A DNA stretch of 64,000 bases from Desulfobacterium sp. (GTDB lineage: Bacteria; Desulfobacterota; Desulfobacteria; Desulfobacterales; Desulfobacteraceae): contig JAQYWC010000053.1 in NCBI GenBank assembly GCA_030145245.1, positions 84,381 through 148,380 on the forward strand, in the 5' to 3' direction. How positions within the stretch are numbered: the first letter of the stretch is position 1; each line of letters starts with the position of its first letter. The position numbers and the translations under genes are program-made. The notes below the pieces were generated by a model, which saw only the letters and a list, made by a program, of their open reading frames with translations, was not told the DNA's origin and did not search any database. Positions 33,268-41,642 of the stretch are shown in pieces.

Positions 33268-34374
33268 TTAGGCAAGAAAAACTTTTTTCTTGTTCTGTAA
33301 CCGTTTTCTGCTTTTGATCGCTCTTCCGATCTCCCTTAACGGGCGGGATTCCTTTTTAAAACAAAGGGTGTTGTTCCTTTTAATGATCCGGATTTGGTCG
33401 GGAAGATCCAGGCTTTTTCCCGGGGTGGTGGCAGCTGCAAGCTGGGCAATGGCGTCGATGTGGGCAAGGGTGATCCGTCTCAGATCGCTCTTGACCCGTT
33501 CCAGGGCTTTTCGCGCCACCCGTCGCTTCAGGGCCGTTGGCAGGGTGTTAAAGGAATCCAGGCAAAGATGGAGCCCGGCGTCTGACGCTTTGATCACGCT
33601 CCTGTCAAAAACCGCTGTGGTTTCGCCCTCCATCCAGGCCTCCTCATCCCTGAGAATCCGCCCCAGGCGGTTCAGGGTATGGGTCATGCCGGGGTTGTAC
33701 TCTTTTTCCAGGAGGGGGAGCAGCAGGTGCCTGACCCTGTTTCTCAGGTACACGGTTTCAAGGTTTGTGGAGTCGGTTACATAATCCTGGTTCTCCGCTT
33801 TGAGAAAATTGAGGATCTCCTCCCTGGACAGCTCCATCAGCGGCCGGATGATCCAGTTGTCCCGGGTGTGGGGGATACCGGAAAGCCCCCTTGGACCGCT
33901 GCCCCGCAACAGGTTCATGAGGATCAGTTCCGCATTGTCGTTAAGGTTGTGGCCAAGGGCGGCTTTTGTGTAGGCGCTCTCCCGGCAGGTGCGCTCAAAG
34001 AAGGCGTAGCGGACATCCCTTGCCGCCTCTTCAACCGACCGGCGGTTTTTCCGGGCAAGGGCCGCCACATCCACCCGTTCAAGGTGGAAGGGGATCTTGT
34101 ACGCTTCGGCAAGGTTGCGGACAAAGGTTTCGTCCCGCATGGACTCCTTGCCCCGTAGCTGGTGGTTGATGTGGGCGATGCCGAGGTTCAGCCGGTACTC
34201 GTTTCGAATGGCGAGGAAGGCAAGGGCCAGGGCCACGGAATCGGGTCCGCCCGAAACCCCCAGCAGGACGGACTCTCCCGGCTGGAGCATCCTGTGGGCC
34301 GCCAGGGTCTCGCAAAAGGTGTGAATAAAGGGTGGTATTGGTTTGTTGGATCTCTCTGTATCTGTTTGGGTCAT
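33268..34374 (-). CDS. tilS: tRNA(Ile)-lysidine synthetase
   Basis: TilS attaches lysine to C34 of tRNA-Ile so that it reads AUA. The PP-loop ATP-binding motif is LLGVSGGPDSVALAL near residue 43, followed by GIAHINHQLRGKES and ALGHNLNDNAELILMNLLRGSG. At 368 residues it lacks some of the C-terminal TilC region of longer homologs, as in several bacteria. The basic end KSRKRLQNKKKVFLA may touch tRNA. It is upstream of ftsH, a common tilS-ftsH pairing. Confidence 0.93.
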   Translation of the reverse strand: MTQTDTERSNKPIPPFIHTFCETLAAHRMLQPGESVLLGVSGGPDSVALALAFLAIRNEYRLNLGIAHINHQLRGKESMRDETFVRNLAEAYKIPFHLERVDVAALARKNRRSVEEAARDVRYAFFERTCRESAYTKAALGHNLNDNAELILMNLLRGSGPRGLSGIPHTRDNWIIRPLMELSREEILNFLKAENQDYVTDSTNLETVYLRNRVRHLLLPLLEKEYNPGMTHTLNRLGRILRDEEAWMEGETTAVFDRSVIKASDAGLHLCLDSFNTLPTALKRRVARKALERVKSDLRRITLAHIDAIAQLAAATTPGKSLDLPDQIRIIKRNNTLCFKKESRPLREIGRAIKSRKRLQNKKKVFLA

Positions 34375-34423
34375 TTGATTCTCTGGGTTACGGTTTTGCC
34401 GGTTTTTGTTATGATAGCCTTTG

Positions 34424-35080
34424 CTATCTGTCCTGGATCAGGGTTCTCTGGTACTGGTTCTGCCACTCCATGACCGGCCTGATCTTCTTGATGTCGTCCA
34501 GCCGGTTCTGCTCTTTTAGCCGGTTATATATCTCGACCCAGGCGCAGGGGATGTTGCCTTTTACCTCGCACATGGTGCCGTTTGTGCCGCCGCAGGGGCC
34601 GTTGAACAGCCCTTTTGCACAGCGGGTCACAGGGCAGACGCCGCCGGTGTAGCCCACCACGCACTCTCCGCAGGCCCTGCACCGCTCTTCGTAGACACCG
34701 ATGTCCCGGTCGATGCCGATGGAAACGGTGTCCACGGCCGGAAAGATGGGCATTCCGGGATAGAGCTCGGCCATGTACTGGCACCCGGCACCGCAGGCCA
34801 TGGAGAGGGCACAGTCATATTGGCCGATCATCTGTTGCAGTTCCTCTATAAAAAGGGGGTGGCACTGGCGTTCGATGGTGTATCCGGTTGCACGGCCCGG
34901 TCGCTGTTCCGCCTTGAATACGAGGTTGATCTCCGCACATAGCCTGTCCACCTCTTTCTGGCCGCCGCCAAGGCATACCGAGGCACAGCCGCCGCATCCG
35001 ACGATCAGGATCTGGTTATAGTTATAGTCATGGATGTCCCGGACAATTATTTTGAGGTCTTTCTGCTTTACCTTAATCAT
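34424..35080 (-). CDS. metV: MetV-type methylenetetrahydrofolate reductase C-terminal domain protein
   Basis: MetV is a small zinc/Fe-S partner of MetF in acetogen-like methylene-THF reductases and links it to an electron donor. The 218-residue protein shows Cys pairs in LIVGCGGCASVCLGGGQKEV, LSMACGAGCQYM, and the C-terminal signature CRACGECVVGYTGGVCPVTRCAKGLFNGPCGG split over several cysteines. metF is not in the window. Its ATG overlaps the stop of the HdrC-like gene by one base, so the pair is coupled. With the upstream membrane cytochrome this suggests electrons move between the membrane and the folate pathway. Confidence 0.82.
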   Translation of the reverse strand: MIKVKQKDLKIIVRDIHDYNYNQILIVGCGGCASVCLGGGQKEVDRLCAEINLVFKAEQRPGRATGYTIERQCHPLFIEELQQMIGQYDCALSMACGAGCQYMAELYPGMPIFPAVDTVSIGIDRDIGVYEERCRACGECVVGYTGGVCPVTRCAKGLFNGPCGGTNGTMCEVKGNIPCAWVEIYNRLKEQNRLDDIKKIRPVMEWQNQYQRTLIQDR

Positions 35081-35472
35081 TATCCTTTTTTTTCCTTTTC
35101 AAAGTCGTGAACAACGTCCTGGGACCTGCAGATCCGCCTTGCCAGGGCGATTAACGAGGGGATGTCGATCCCAAGGGGGCAGTAACAACGGGTGCAGAGG
35201 ACGCAACGTTTCCACACAATCTCCCGGATCTCTTCCAGTTCGGCCCGGGTCACCTTTCCCTTTTTTTTGTAAAGGGTGCCGATGCTGTTGATAAATTTGT
35301 GGGAGGGCATGTATAGGGGAGCGTTGTCCCGGCATCGGTACAGGAAGCAGCTGTCCGCACAAAGGGCACAGTGGGCGCAGGTTTTGAGGGAGACCGCGAC
35401 CTCCTTTTTTTTTTCACAGAGGATTTCGCGAATCTTCAGGATGTCGATGTCTGGTTTGTTCTGTGTGGTCAT
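35080..35472 (-). CDS. HdrC-like 4Fe-4S protein
   Basis: A 130-residue Fe-S protein with two cluster motifs: CAHCALCADSCFLYRC and CVLCTRCYCPLGID. The helical spacing and short length match the HdrC/DsrK N-terminal-like ferredoxin module. It has no CCG domains, so it lacks the catalytic half of HdrB. The second motif ends CYCPLG rather than CPxG-type with three spaced Cys, which is unusual. It sits between the NarI-like cytochrome and MetV and probably conducts electrons between them. Confidence 0.78.
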   Translation of the reverse strand: MTTQNKPDIDILKIREILCEKKKEVAVSLKTCAHCALCADSCFLYRCRDNAPLYMPSHKFINSIGTLYKKKGKVTRAELEEIREIVWKRCVLCTRCYCPLGIDIPSLIALARRICRSQDVVHDFEKEKKG

Positions 35473-35493
35473 GGCATGGGAGGGCCGGCACGT

Positions 35494-36183
35494 TCAGCGC
35501 CAGACCCTGCTTCCTCCTTTGCCCAGGGTGTTCTCATGGATAAGGATAAACCGGTTGATGAAAAAGTAGATCATATGGATGAACCTGGTAAAGGGCAGGG
35601 CCATGATCATGATCTCTCCCGATGCCATGTGGGCCAGAACCATGATGTCGTAATTGCCGATCTGGTGATAGGCAAGAAAGCCGGTGAGAAAGGGCGCCGC
35701 AACAATCAACAGCATCAGAAGATCGGAGGGGGTGGTGATTGCTCTTACCGTTGGGACCAGGAGTCTCCTGAAGAGAAAAAACAGGCAGCAGGCAAGTACC
35801 GCCAGGGTCAGGAGATCCGTGGCAACTTCCAACAGGCTCGGGAAGCTTATTCCCACGGCCAGATCCAGGAGAATGTTGTGGCCCAGGACAACAAAGGGGG
35901 TCAGGATAAGGGTCACATGGAAGATGGTGGTCATGATCATCATGCCCGGATCCCTGCCGAACACCGTGAGCCGGAACATGGCAAACCTGTATGACAGGCT
36001 GGTCCGGTCCAGGATCTCCGGCTCTTTTTTCAGTCCCAGGTGGGGTCTGGGGCGCTCTTGGGGATGCCTGGGCCTTGGTTTGCTGAGTGTGTAGAATACG
36101 ATGACCTGGTAGAGGGTGCCGCAAAAAAAACAGATGAATGAGAACCAGACCATGGGACCACTGATAAGATCTAAAATGCGCAT
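35494..36183 (-). CDS. NarI/HdrE/TmcC-like b-type cytochrome membrane subunit
   Basis: A 229-residue inner membrane protein with about five hydrophobic segments. Candidate haem ligands are His in the pairs TIFHVTLILTPFVVLGHNILL and LAHMASGEIMIMAL ... TRFIHMIYFFINRF. Such subunits exchange electrons with menaquinone and an Fe-S partner. ATG 36183 has GGAG 6 bases before it. It is shorter than typical TmcC and close to NarI in length. First in a three-gene leftward cluster with the HdrC-like and MetV genes. Confidence 0.78.
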   Translation of the reverse strand: MRILDLISGPMVWFSFICFFCGTLYQVIVFYTLSKPRPRHPQERPRPHLGLKKEPEILDRTSLSYRFAMFRLTVFGRDPGMMIMTTIFHVTLILTPFVVLGHNILLDLAVGISFPSLLEVATDLLTLAVLACCLFFLFRRLLVPTVRAITTPSDLLMLLIVAAPFLTGFLAYHQIGNYDIMVLAHMASGEIMIMALPFTRFIHMIYFFINRFILIHENTLGKGGSRVWR

Positions 36184-36490
36184 GCAATCTCCATATGTTA
36201 AGTGGTTCGGCTGGGTGGATCAATGGATGGCTGCTGCGACCCTTGTTGAAAAAAGCGGGCTGGCCAGCAGGTCCTGGGGTGAAATCCTAAAGCATTCCAT
36301 CTGCCTCAATAAATGAATATTATGAAACATTTCGTTGGGCAAGTAAAGTCCTCTTTGATAAAATCGAGGACCTTTGATATAAAAAAAGAAGCCGGGATCC
36401 GGGGGCAATGGGGTAAGACAGCTCTTTTTTGTTTCATCCCCGGGTTTTGGATCATGGAAGTGACATATAATCAGTAGTAAGGGGTATGCG
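36184..36490. other. Intergenic region between cytochrome and DUF1456 genes
   Basis: About 300 bases between divergent genes; it must hold both promoters. I see no palindrome, terminator or coding frame that I can support. The run TTGATA at 36354 region and A-rich stretches are too degenerate to call a promoter. Confidence 0.4.
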
Positions 36491-36955
36491 ATGATGACAA
36501 ACAACGATATATTGCGAATGTTCAGATATGCCATGGAGATCGGCGATGCAAAGGTGAGTGCGGTTTTCGCCCTTGCCGGTCGGGATGTGGACGAAAAAAG
36601 GGTCAGGGAGTTTCTTAAAAAAGAGGATGAGGAGGGCTATGTTGAGCTTGAAAACTCGCTCATGGAGGCGTTCCTGGACGGGTTTATCCTCCACGAGCGG
36701 GGCGCCAGGGAGGGGGGAGGCAAGCCCGCCCCCAAGGAGGCCCTGACCAACAATGTCATTCTGAAGAAGTTGCGGATCGGTCTCAACTTCAAGGAAGATG
36801 AGATGATGGAGATCTTCCGGCTCGCCGGCAAGGATGTTTCAAAAGCCATGCTTTCGGCTTTGTTCCGTAAAAAGGGGCACAAGAATTATAAGGAGTGCGG
36901 GGATCAGTTCCTGAGAAATTTCCTGAAAGGGCTGGCGATCCGGTATCGGGGGTAA
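36491..36955 (+). CDS. DUF1456 (YehS-like) protein
   Basis: A 154-residue cytoplasmic protein made of two similar halves: NNDILRMFRYAMEIGDAKVSAVFALAGRDV (about residues 4-33) and NNVILKKLRIGLNFKEDEMMEIFRLAGKDV (about 86-115), each followed by a helix ending in F-L-x-G. This is the DUF1456 internal repeat. Its biochemical role is unknown. It is monocistronic between two divergent promoters. Confidence 0.85.
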   Translation: MMTNNDILRMFRYAMEIGDAKVSAVFALAGRDVDEKRVREFLKKEDEEGYVELENSLMEAFLDGFILHERGAREGGGKPAPKEALTNNVILKKLRIGLNFKEDEMMEIFRLAGKDVSKAMLSALFRKKGHKNYKECGDQFLRNFLKGLAIRYRG

Positions 36956-37013
36956 GCTTTTTTGGCTACGTGATTTTACTTGCTTTTTTCTTTTAAACCG
37001 GGCTATTAAACAT

Positions 37014-37178
37014 CCATCAGGTGCTCCCGGAAGGGAGTTAAGAGGGAATTCCGTGTAAACCGGAAACGGGCCCGCCGCTGTATTTGAGGACGAAAGCCGC
37101 AAGAGTGCCACTGTTGTTTGCGTGACGGGAAGGCGCGGTGATTAGGATGAGTCAAGAGTCAGAAAACCTGCCTGATAT
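37014..37178 (+). ncRNA. Cobalamin riboswitch
   Basis: A B12-sensing leader. Landmarks in order: an outer stem ATCAGG (37016-37021) pairing with CCTGAT (37171-37176); GGGAATTCCGTG with GGAAACGGGCCCGCCGCTGTA; GCCACTG; GGGAAGGCGC; and the B12-box-like AGGATGAGTCAAGAGTCAG. The order and distances fit the class. Adenosylcobalamin or methylcobalamin binding would end transcription at the terminator just downstream, so the TonB receptor is made only when B12 is scarce. Confidence 0.92.
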
Positions 37179-37237
37179 CATAGGTGTTTTCCCGTGGAAA
37201 AAGGAAGCACCGTCAGATCTTGAGGAAAGACAGGGAT

Positions 37238-37275
37238 GCCCCGGATCGATTGTTAATCGGTCCAGGGCTTTTTTT
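37238..37275 (+). terminator. Riboswitch-controlled intrinsic terminator
   Basis: A strong stem (GCCCCGGATCGATT with AATCGGTCCAGGGC, one bulge on each side) is followed by seven T at 37269-37275. It ends 35 bases before the TonB receptor start. This is the expected expression platform of the upstream cobalamin riboswitch. Confidence 0.9.
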
Positions 37276-37310
37276 ATCCCGGGCCCCAGGATTTGAAAAG
37301 GAGTTCCAAG

Positions 37311-39437
37311 ATGAAAGCAGGTAGTGTTCTGTCCAGGCTGACAACGGTTTCTCTACTGTCCCTTCTGTTTTTAGGCGGAAGCGTTGGCACTGGCTGGAGT
37401 GAAGATGTAAACAACCCGGTCCATGAGCTTGAAGAGGTGGTTGTCACCGCCACAAACAAGATGAAAGTGGTGGATACCCCCGCCAGTATCTCCATTATCA
37501 CGGCTGAAGAACTTGAACAGATGGGCGCAAACAATATCATTGAGGCGTTGAGGAAAATTCCCGGGGTGGATGACACCAGCGCCAAGGATTCCGCCATCAC
37601 CATCCGGGGGAACAGGAGCGCCATGGCCGGAGGTCCTGTGATCCTCATCGACGGCATTCCCCAGAAGGTGGGCGACTACCAGTATGACGAGTTCAGCTTT
37701 ATCCCGGTCTCCCAGATAGAGCGGATCGAGGTGCTGCGGTCGGCCGGTATTGCCTACGGACCCGGGGCAGCCCGGGGGGTGATCAACATCATCAGCAAAA
37801 AGGGAACCGCAGACAGTGCTTTTGGGTTTGACGGCGGCGCCTCCTATGGCTCCTGGAACACCCACAACGAATATGCCGGGATCTCCGGCGGACAGAACAG
37901 CTGGGATTACTATTTCAACGCCACCAACTATCATACGGACGGGTATGAGGATGAAGAGACCGACCGGAACTCCGCCCTGTTTCGTCTCGGGTACACGATT
38001 CCGGACGGCCCGCGGATCGGCTTCAAGGGAAATTTTATGAAGCGGGACTCCGATTTTGCCTACGGGTTTGTGAAAAAGGACTGGCACCTGGATAATTATC
38101 GCGACAAGAGTCATTTCCCGGTGAGTGAAACCGATCCGACCCTGTGGTGGCATACGGAAAAAGAGCAGGAGGAGTCCACCCTTGCCCTGGAACTCTCCCA
38201 GCGGACCGGCAGCCATTTCTACGATGCCTCCCTCTCCTGGACCGGTTATGATGAGGATTACCGGGACCTGCATTACCTCCGGGTGAAACCCAAGAGTATC
38301 TACCATGACGATAAACGCCAGGACTCCTATGCCATGACCGCTTCCGGGGGCTGCCACCTTGATTTTGGCCAGGTAAGCTACACCCCCACCTTGGGCGTTA
38401 ATTTCGAGCAGATGAAGTTCGACCAGACCCGGGCCTATCCCAACGATACCGGCAAGAACACCGACAAGTACGATTTCGACATTGACCAGAAGCAGTATGG
38501 ACTGTTCTGGGACAACGATTTCCTCTTTGCCGGGCAATGGGGGTTGAAGGCGGGTGGTCGTGTGGACCGGGTGGAGGTGGAGTTTGAGGACAAGGTGCCC
38601 ACCCGGGTGGATGAGTCCACCACCATGTTCAGCTGGATCATTGCCCCGGGCTACCGTTTTTCTGACCGGGGGTCTGTTTATCTTTCCGCTGCCAGAAATT
38701 ATTGGTATCCCACCCCCCGCTACTATGCCTGGGCCGCTGAAAAGGGAGAGGATATCAACCGCCCCGAAGACCTGAAACCCGAGGAGTCCATCACCTATGA
38801 GATCGGGTACAAGCACATGTTTTCCGAGATGCTGACCATCAATCTCACCACCTATTATGCTTTTTACAATGACAAGTTCTCCACGGTGTACGCGCCTGGC
38901 AGCACCAAATCAAAGGGGCAGAAGAATGTGGGGGATGCCGAGGCCAAGGGGATCGAGCTGGAGGTGGACGGCCGGTTGAATCAATATGTCGGTTACCGCT
39001 TTTCCGGAACCCTCCAGGATATCGAGTGGACCTCCGGCGAGATGAGTGTGTACATGCACCCGTCCGACAAAAAGGAGATCCAGGAGCTTGACGGGTATCA
39101 GATCTACGATATTCCCGAGGTGAGCTATGTTTTCGGGCTTGATTTCTATCCCTTGGAGGGGCTCAAGCTCAGTGCCGACGTCAACTACACCGGATCCAAG
39201 TATGTGGATTACCTGAACCGCATCAAGTATGACAACAAGACCACCCTGGATCTGTATCTTTCCTACACCCGGAATAACTGGAGATACTGGATCAGCGGCA
39301 AGAACGTGTTTGACGAGGAGATCGAACGGGTGAGCAACAGCACCGGTAACCTGACCGGTCCGGATGGGGAGTATGACAACGCCTATTATGTCCGGGACGG
39401 CGCCTATGTTGAGGCGGGTGTGAACTACAGGTTCTAA
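37311..39437 (+). CDS. btuB: TonB-dependent outer membrane receptor, cobalamin type
   Basis: A 708-residue outer-membrane receptor. The signal peptide is MKAGSVLSRLTTVSLLSLLF with cleavage near WSEDV, then a TonB-box-like EEVVVTAT and the plug domain (TPASISIITAEELEQMG, AITIRGN, PVILIDGIPQ). The rest is a 22-strand barrel ending in an aromatic (GVNYRF). Start ATG 37311 is set by AAGGAG; a TTG at 37293 is less likely. The B12 riboswitch argues strongly for cobamide import. No btuCDF genes follow; they must be elsewhere. Confidence 0.88.
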   Translation: MKAGSVLSRLTTVSLLSLLFLGGSVGTGWSEDVNNPVHELEEVVVTATNKMKVVDTPASISIITAEELEQMGANNIIEALRKIPGVDDTSAKDSAITIRGNRSAMAGGPVILIDGIPQKVGDYQYDEFSFIPVSQIERIEVLRSAGIAYGPGAARGVINIISKKGTADSAFGFDGGASYGSWNTHNEYAGISGGQNSWDYYFNATNYHTDGYEDEETDRNSALFRLGYTIPDGPRIGFKGNFMKRDSDFAYGFVKKDWHLDNYRDKSHFPVSETDPTLWWHTEKEQEESTLALELSQRTGSHFYDASLSWTGYDEDYRDLHYLRVKPKSIYHDDKRQDSYAMTASGGCHLDFGQVSYTPTLGVNFEQMKFDQTRAYPNDTGKNTDKYDFDIDQKQYGLFWDNDFLFAGQWGLKAGGRVDRVEVEFEDKVPTRVDESTTMFSWIIAPGYRFSDRGSVYLSAARNYWYPTPRYYAWAAEKGEDINRPEDLKPEESITYEIGYKHMFSEMLTINLTTYYAFYNDKFSTVYAPGSTKSKGQKNVGDAEAKGIELEVDGRLNQYVGYRFSGTLQDIEWTSGEMSVYMHPSDKKEIQELDGYQIYDIPEVSYVFGLDFYPLEGLKLSADVNYTGSKYVDYLNRIKYDNKTTLDLYLSYTRNNWRYWISGKNVFDEEIERVSNSTGNLTGPDGEYDNAYYVRDGAYVEAGVNYRF

Positions 39438-39493
39438 CTTCTTAGCTCTGGTCTCTTTGGTTCCGGCCTGTCCGGATCAGGGGATAAAACAAA

Positions 39494-39531
39494 AGCAGGG
39501 GATCCCTATATCGTGGGAACCCCTGCTTTTT
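39494..39531 (+). terminator. Terminator after the TonB receptor gene
   Basis: AGCAGGGGATCCC pairs with GGGAACCCCTGCT (one mismatch) across an 8-base loop, followed by TTTT. It is 57 bases after the receptor stop and 64 bases before the convergent uraA stop. Confidence 0.85.
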
Positions 39532-39594
39532 ATGTTTTCAACTGCCCCCTGCACCTTGAAAGGCTGAACCAGGTCGGGGGGAGTGTTTTTCCGG

Positions 39595-40845
39595 TTACGC
39601 CTCTTTGCTGTTGGGCAGGATAAGGTTCATGGCCACCCCGAGGATGCCGGCAAGGCCGATGCCCTGGAGGGAGAATTCGCCTGCGGAAAAGCTCATGCCG
39701 CCGATGCCGAATACAAGGATCAGACCCACAATGGACAGGTTCCTCGCCTCTGTTAAGTCTTCGCCTGATTTCACAAGGGTGTTGAGGCCGATCACCATGA
39801 TCGCTCCGAATAGAAGGAGCATGATGCCGCCCATGACCGGTGTCGGGATGGTCTGGAGCAGGGTGCCGAATTTGCCGACAAATGCCAGGAGGATCGCCGC
39901 AATGGCAGCCCAGGTCATGACAGCCGGGTTAAACACCCGGGTCAGGGCCACAGCGCCGGTGACTTCGGAATAGGTGGTGTTGGGCGGTCCGCCCAGCATG
40001 GCTGCAAGGCCGGTTGCGACGCCGTCGCCCAGCATGGTGTTCTGGATGCCGGGATCTTCGACATAGTTTTTTCCCGTGACACCGCTGATGGCCAGGACAT
40101 CCCCAAAGTGCTCGATGGCAGGAGCGATGGCAATGGGAACGATGTAAAAAATCGCCTGGAGGTTCCATTCGGGAAAGGTGAATTCAGGCATGGCCAGCCA
40201 GGGGGCTGCCGCAATGGGTGCAAAATCCACGATTCCGAAAATAAGGGAGAGGATGTATCCTGCAATGATGCCGCAGAGGATGGGAATCAGCCGGAGGATG
40301 CCCCGGCCAAGTATGGAGACCAGCACGGTCACCGTAAGCGAGCTGAGGGAGATGATCATGGCTGTTCGTTCAGGAAACAGGACAAAGGAGCCGTCCCCTG
40401 TTTTTCCCATGGCCATGTGCACAGCCACCGGCGCCAGGATCAGGCCGATCACCATGATGACAGGTCCTGTGACAACCGGGGGAAGTACCCGTTTGATGAT
40501 GCCGCTTCCCTGCCACCGGATGAGAAAGCTCAACAGGATGTAAACAACGCCTGCAGCACACAGGCCGCACATGGTGCCCGGGATGCCCCAGGTCTGTACT
40601 CCGTACATGATGGGGGGGATAAAGGCAAAGGAGGAGGCCAGGAATATCGGGACTTTTCCTTTGGTGATGACCTGGAAGACCAGGGTTCCAGCGCCTGCGG
40701 TGAAAAGTGCTACATTCGGGTTAAGGCCTGTGAGTAGCGGCACCAGTACCAGTGCGCCAAATGCCACAAAGAGCATCTGGGCTCCTAACAGGGCATCCTT
40801 AATCCGGAAATTGTACTCTGTTGATGAATTGCTGCTCTCCGACAT
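39595..40845 (-). CDS. uraA: Uracil permease
   Basis: UraA is a NCS2-family proton-uracil symporter. The 416-residue protein has about 14 membrane segments; the substrate-site motifs AIAPAIEHFGDV and GGPPNTTYSEVTGAVALTR are intact. It follows upp by 32 bases in the same direction, making a uracil-salvage operon. AAGGAGGAG lies upstream of ATG 40845. Confidence 0.94.
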   Translation of the reverse strand: MSESSNSSTEYNFRIKDALLGAQMLFVAFGALVLVPLLTGLNPNVALFTAGAGTLVFQVITKGKVPIFLASSFAFIPPIMYGVQTWGIPGTMCGLCAAGVVYILLSFLIRWQGSGIIKRVLPPVVTGPVIMVIGLILAPVAVHMAMGKTGDGSFVLFPERTAMIISLSSLTVTVLVSILGRGILRLIPILCGIIAGYILSLIFGIVDFAPIAAAPWLAMPEFTFPEWNLQAIFYIVPIAIAPAIEHFGDVLAISGVTGKNYVEDPGIQNTMLGDGVATGLAAMLGGPPNTTYSEVTGAVALTRVFNPAVMTWAAIAAILLAFVGKFGTLLQTIPTPVMGGIMLLLFGAIMVIGLNTLVKSGEDLTEARNLSIVGLILVFGIGGMSFSAGEFSLQGIGLAGILGVAMNLILPNSKEA

Positions 40846-40877
40846 TCTTTACGTCTCCTCCTTACTTATATCAATGG

Positions 40878-41504
40878 TTATTTGGTTCCAAAAATCTTGT
40901 CGCCGGCATCGCCCAGCCCGGGAAGGATGTAACCTGCTTCGTTGAGGCGCTCGTCAATGGACGCCACATAGATGTCCACATCCGGGTGTGCGTCTTCGAT
41001 CTTTTTGATTCCCTCGGGGGCTGCCACCAGGAAGAGTCCCTTGATCTTGGTGCATCCCGCTTTCTTCAGCAGATCGATGGTGGCCAGCAGGGTGCCGCCG
41101 GTGGCCAGCATGGGGTCGAGGATCAGTGCGATCCGTTCATCCATGGCGCTTGCGGTCTTGACATAGTATTCAACCGGCTGCAGGGTCTCTTCATCCCGGT
41201 AAAATCCGACAACGCTTACCTTGGCCGACGGGATCAGGTCGATCACCCCGTCCATCATGCCGAGGCCCGCCCTGAGGATGGGCACGATGGTGATCTTTTT
41301 GCCCTTGATTCTGTCAACTTCCACAGGTCCGGCCCATCCTTCGATGGTTTTGGCCTCGGTTTCCATATCCTGTGTCGCCTCGTAGGTGAGGAGTCTCGCC
41401 ACTTCCGATGAAAGGTCCCTGAAGTCCTTGGTGGTTATATCTTTCTGCCTCATCAGTCCCAGTTTATGCTTTATGAGTGGATGGTCTTTTACGTAGACAG
41501 CCAT
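40878..41504 (-). CDS. upp: Uracil phosphoribosyltransferase
   Basis: Upp makes UMP from uracil and PRPP. The 208-residue protein shows [13 protein letters not shown], the PRPP-binding [13 protein letters not shown], and the C-terminal uracil-binding [15 protein letters not shown]. It heads the upp-uraA operon with AGGAGG before the ATG. No PyrR-like leader was noticed upstream. Confidence 0.96.
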   Translation of the reverse strand: MAVYVKDHPLIKHKLGLMRQKDITTKDFRDLSSEVARLLTYEATQDMETEAKTIEGWAGPVEVDRIKGKKITIVPILRAGLGMMDGVIDLIPSAKVSVVGFYRDEETLQPVEYYVKTASAMDERIALILDPMLATGGTLLATIDLLKKAGCTKIKGLFLVAAPEGIKKIEDAHPDVDIYVASIDERLNEAGYILPGLGDAGDKIFGTK

Positions 41505-41642
41505 GTCTCCTCCTTTTAATATTTAATGTTATAGATGTTGATCGATTGATAAATCCACCAAGTTTATGAAAAAAGTGGTGCCATAGTCAAGAAAAATGAG
41601 TGTTATGTTGATATTTTTTTTGTTTTGTGGTGAAAGGAGGGA

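Noticed and set aside
37371..38816. 481-codon frame opposite the TonB receptor
   Set aside because: High-GC antisense artefact; the sense strand has a full plug/barrel protein behind a riboswitch.
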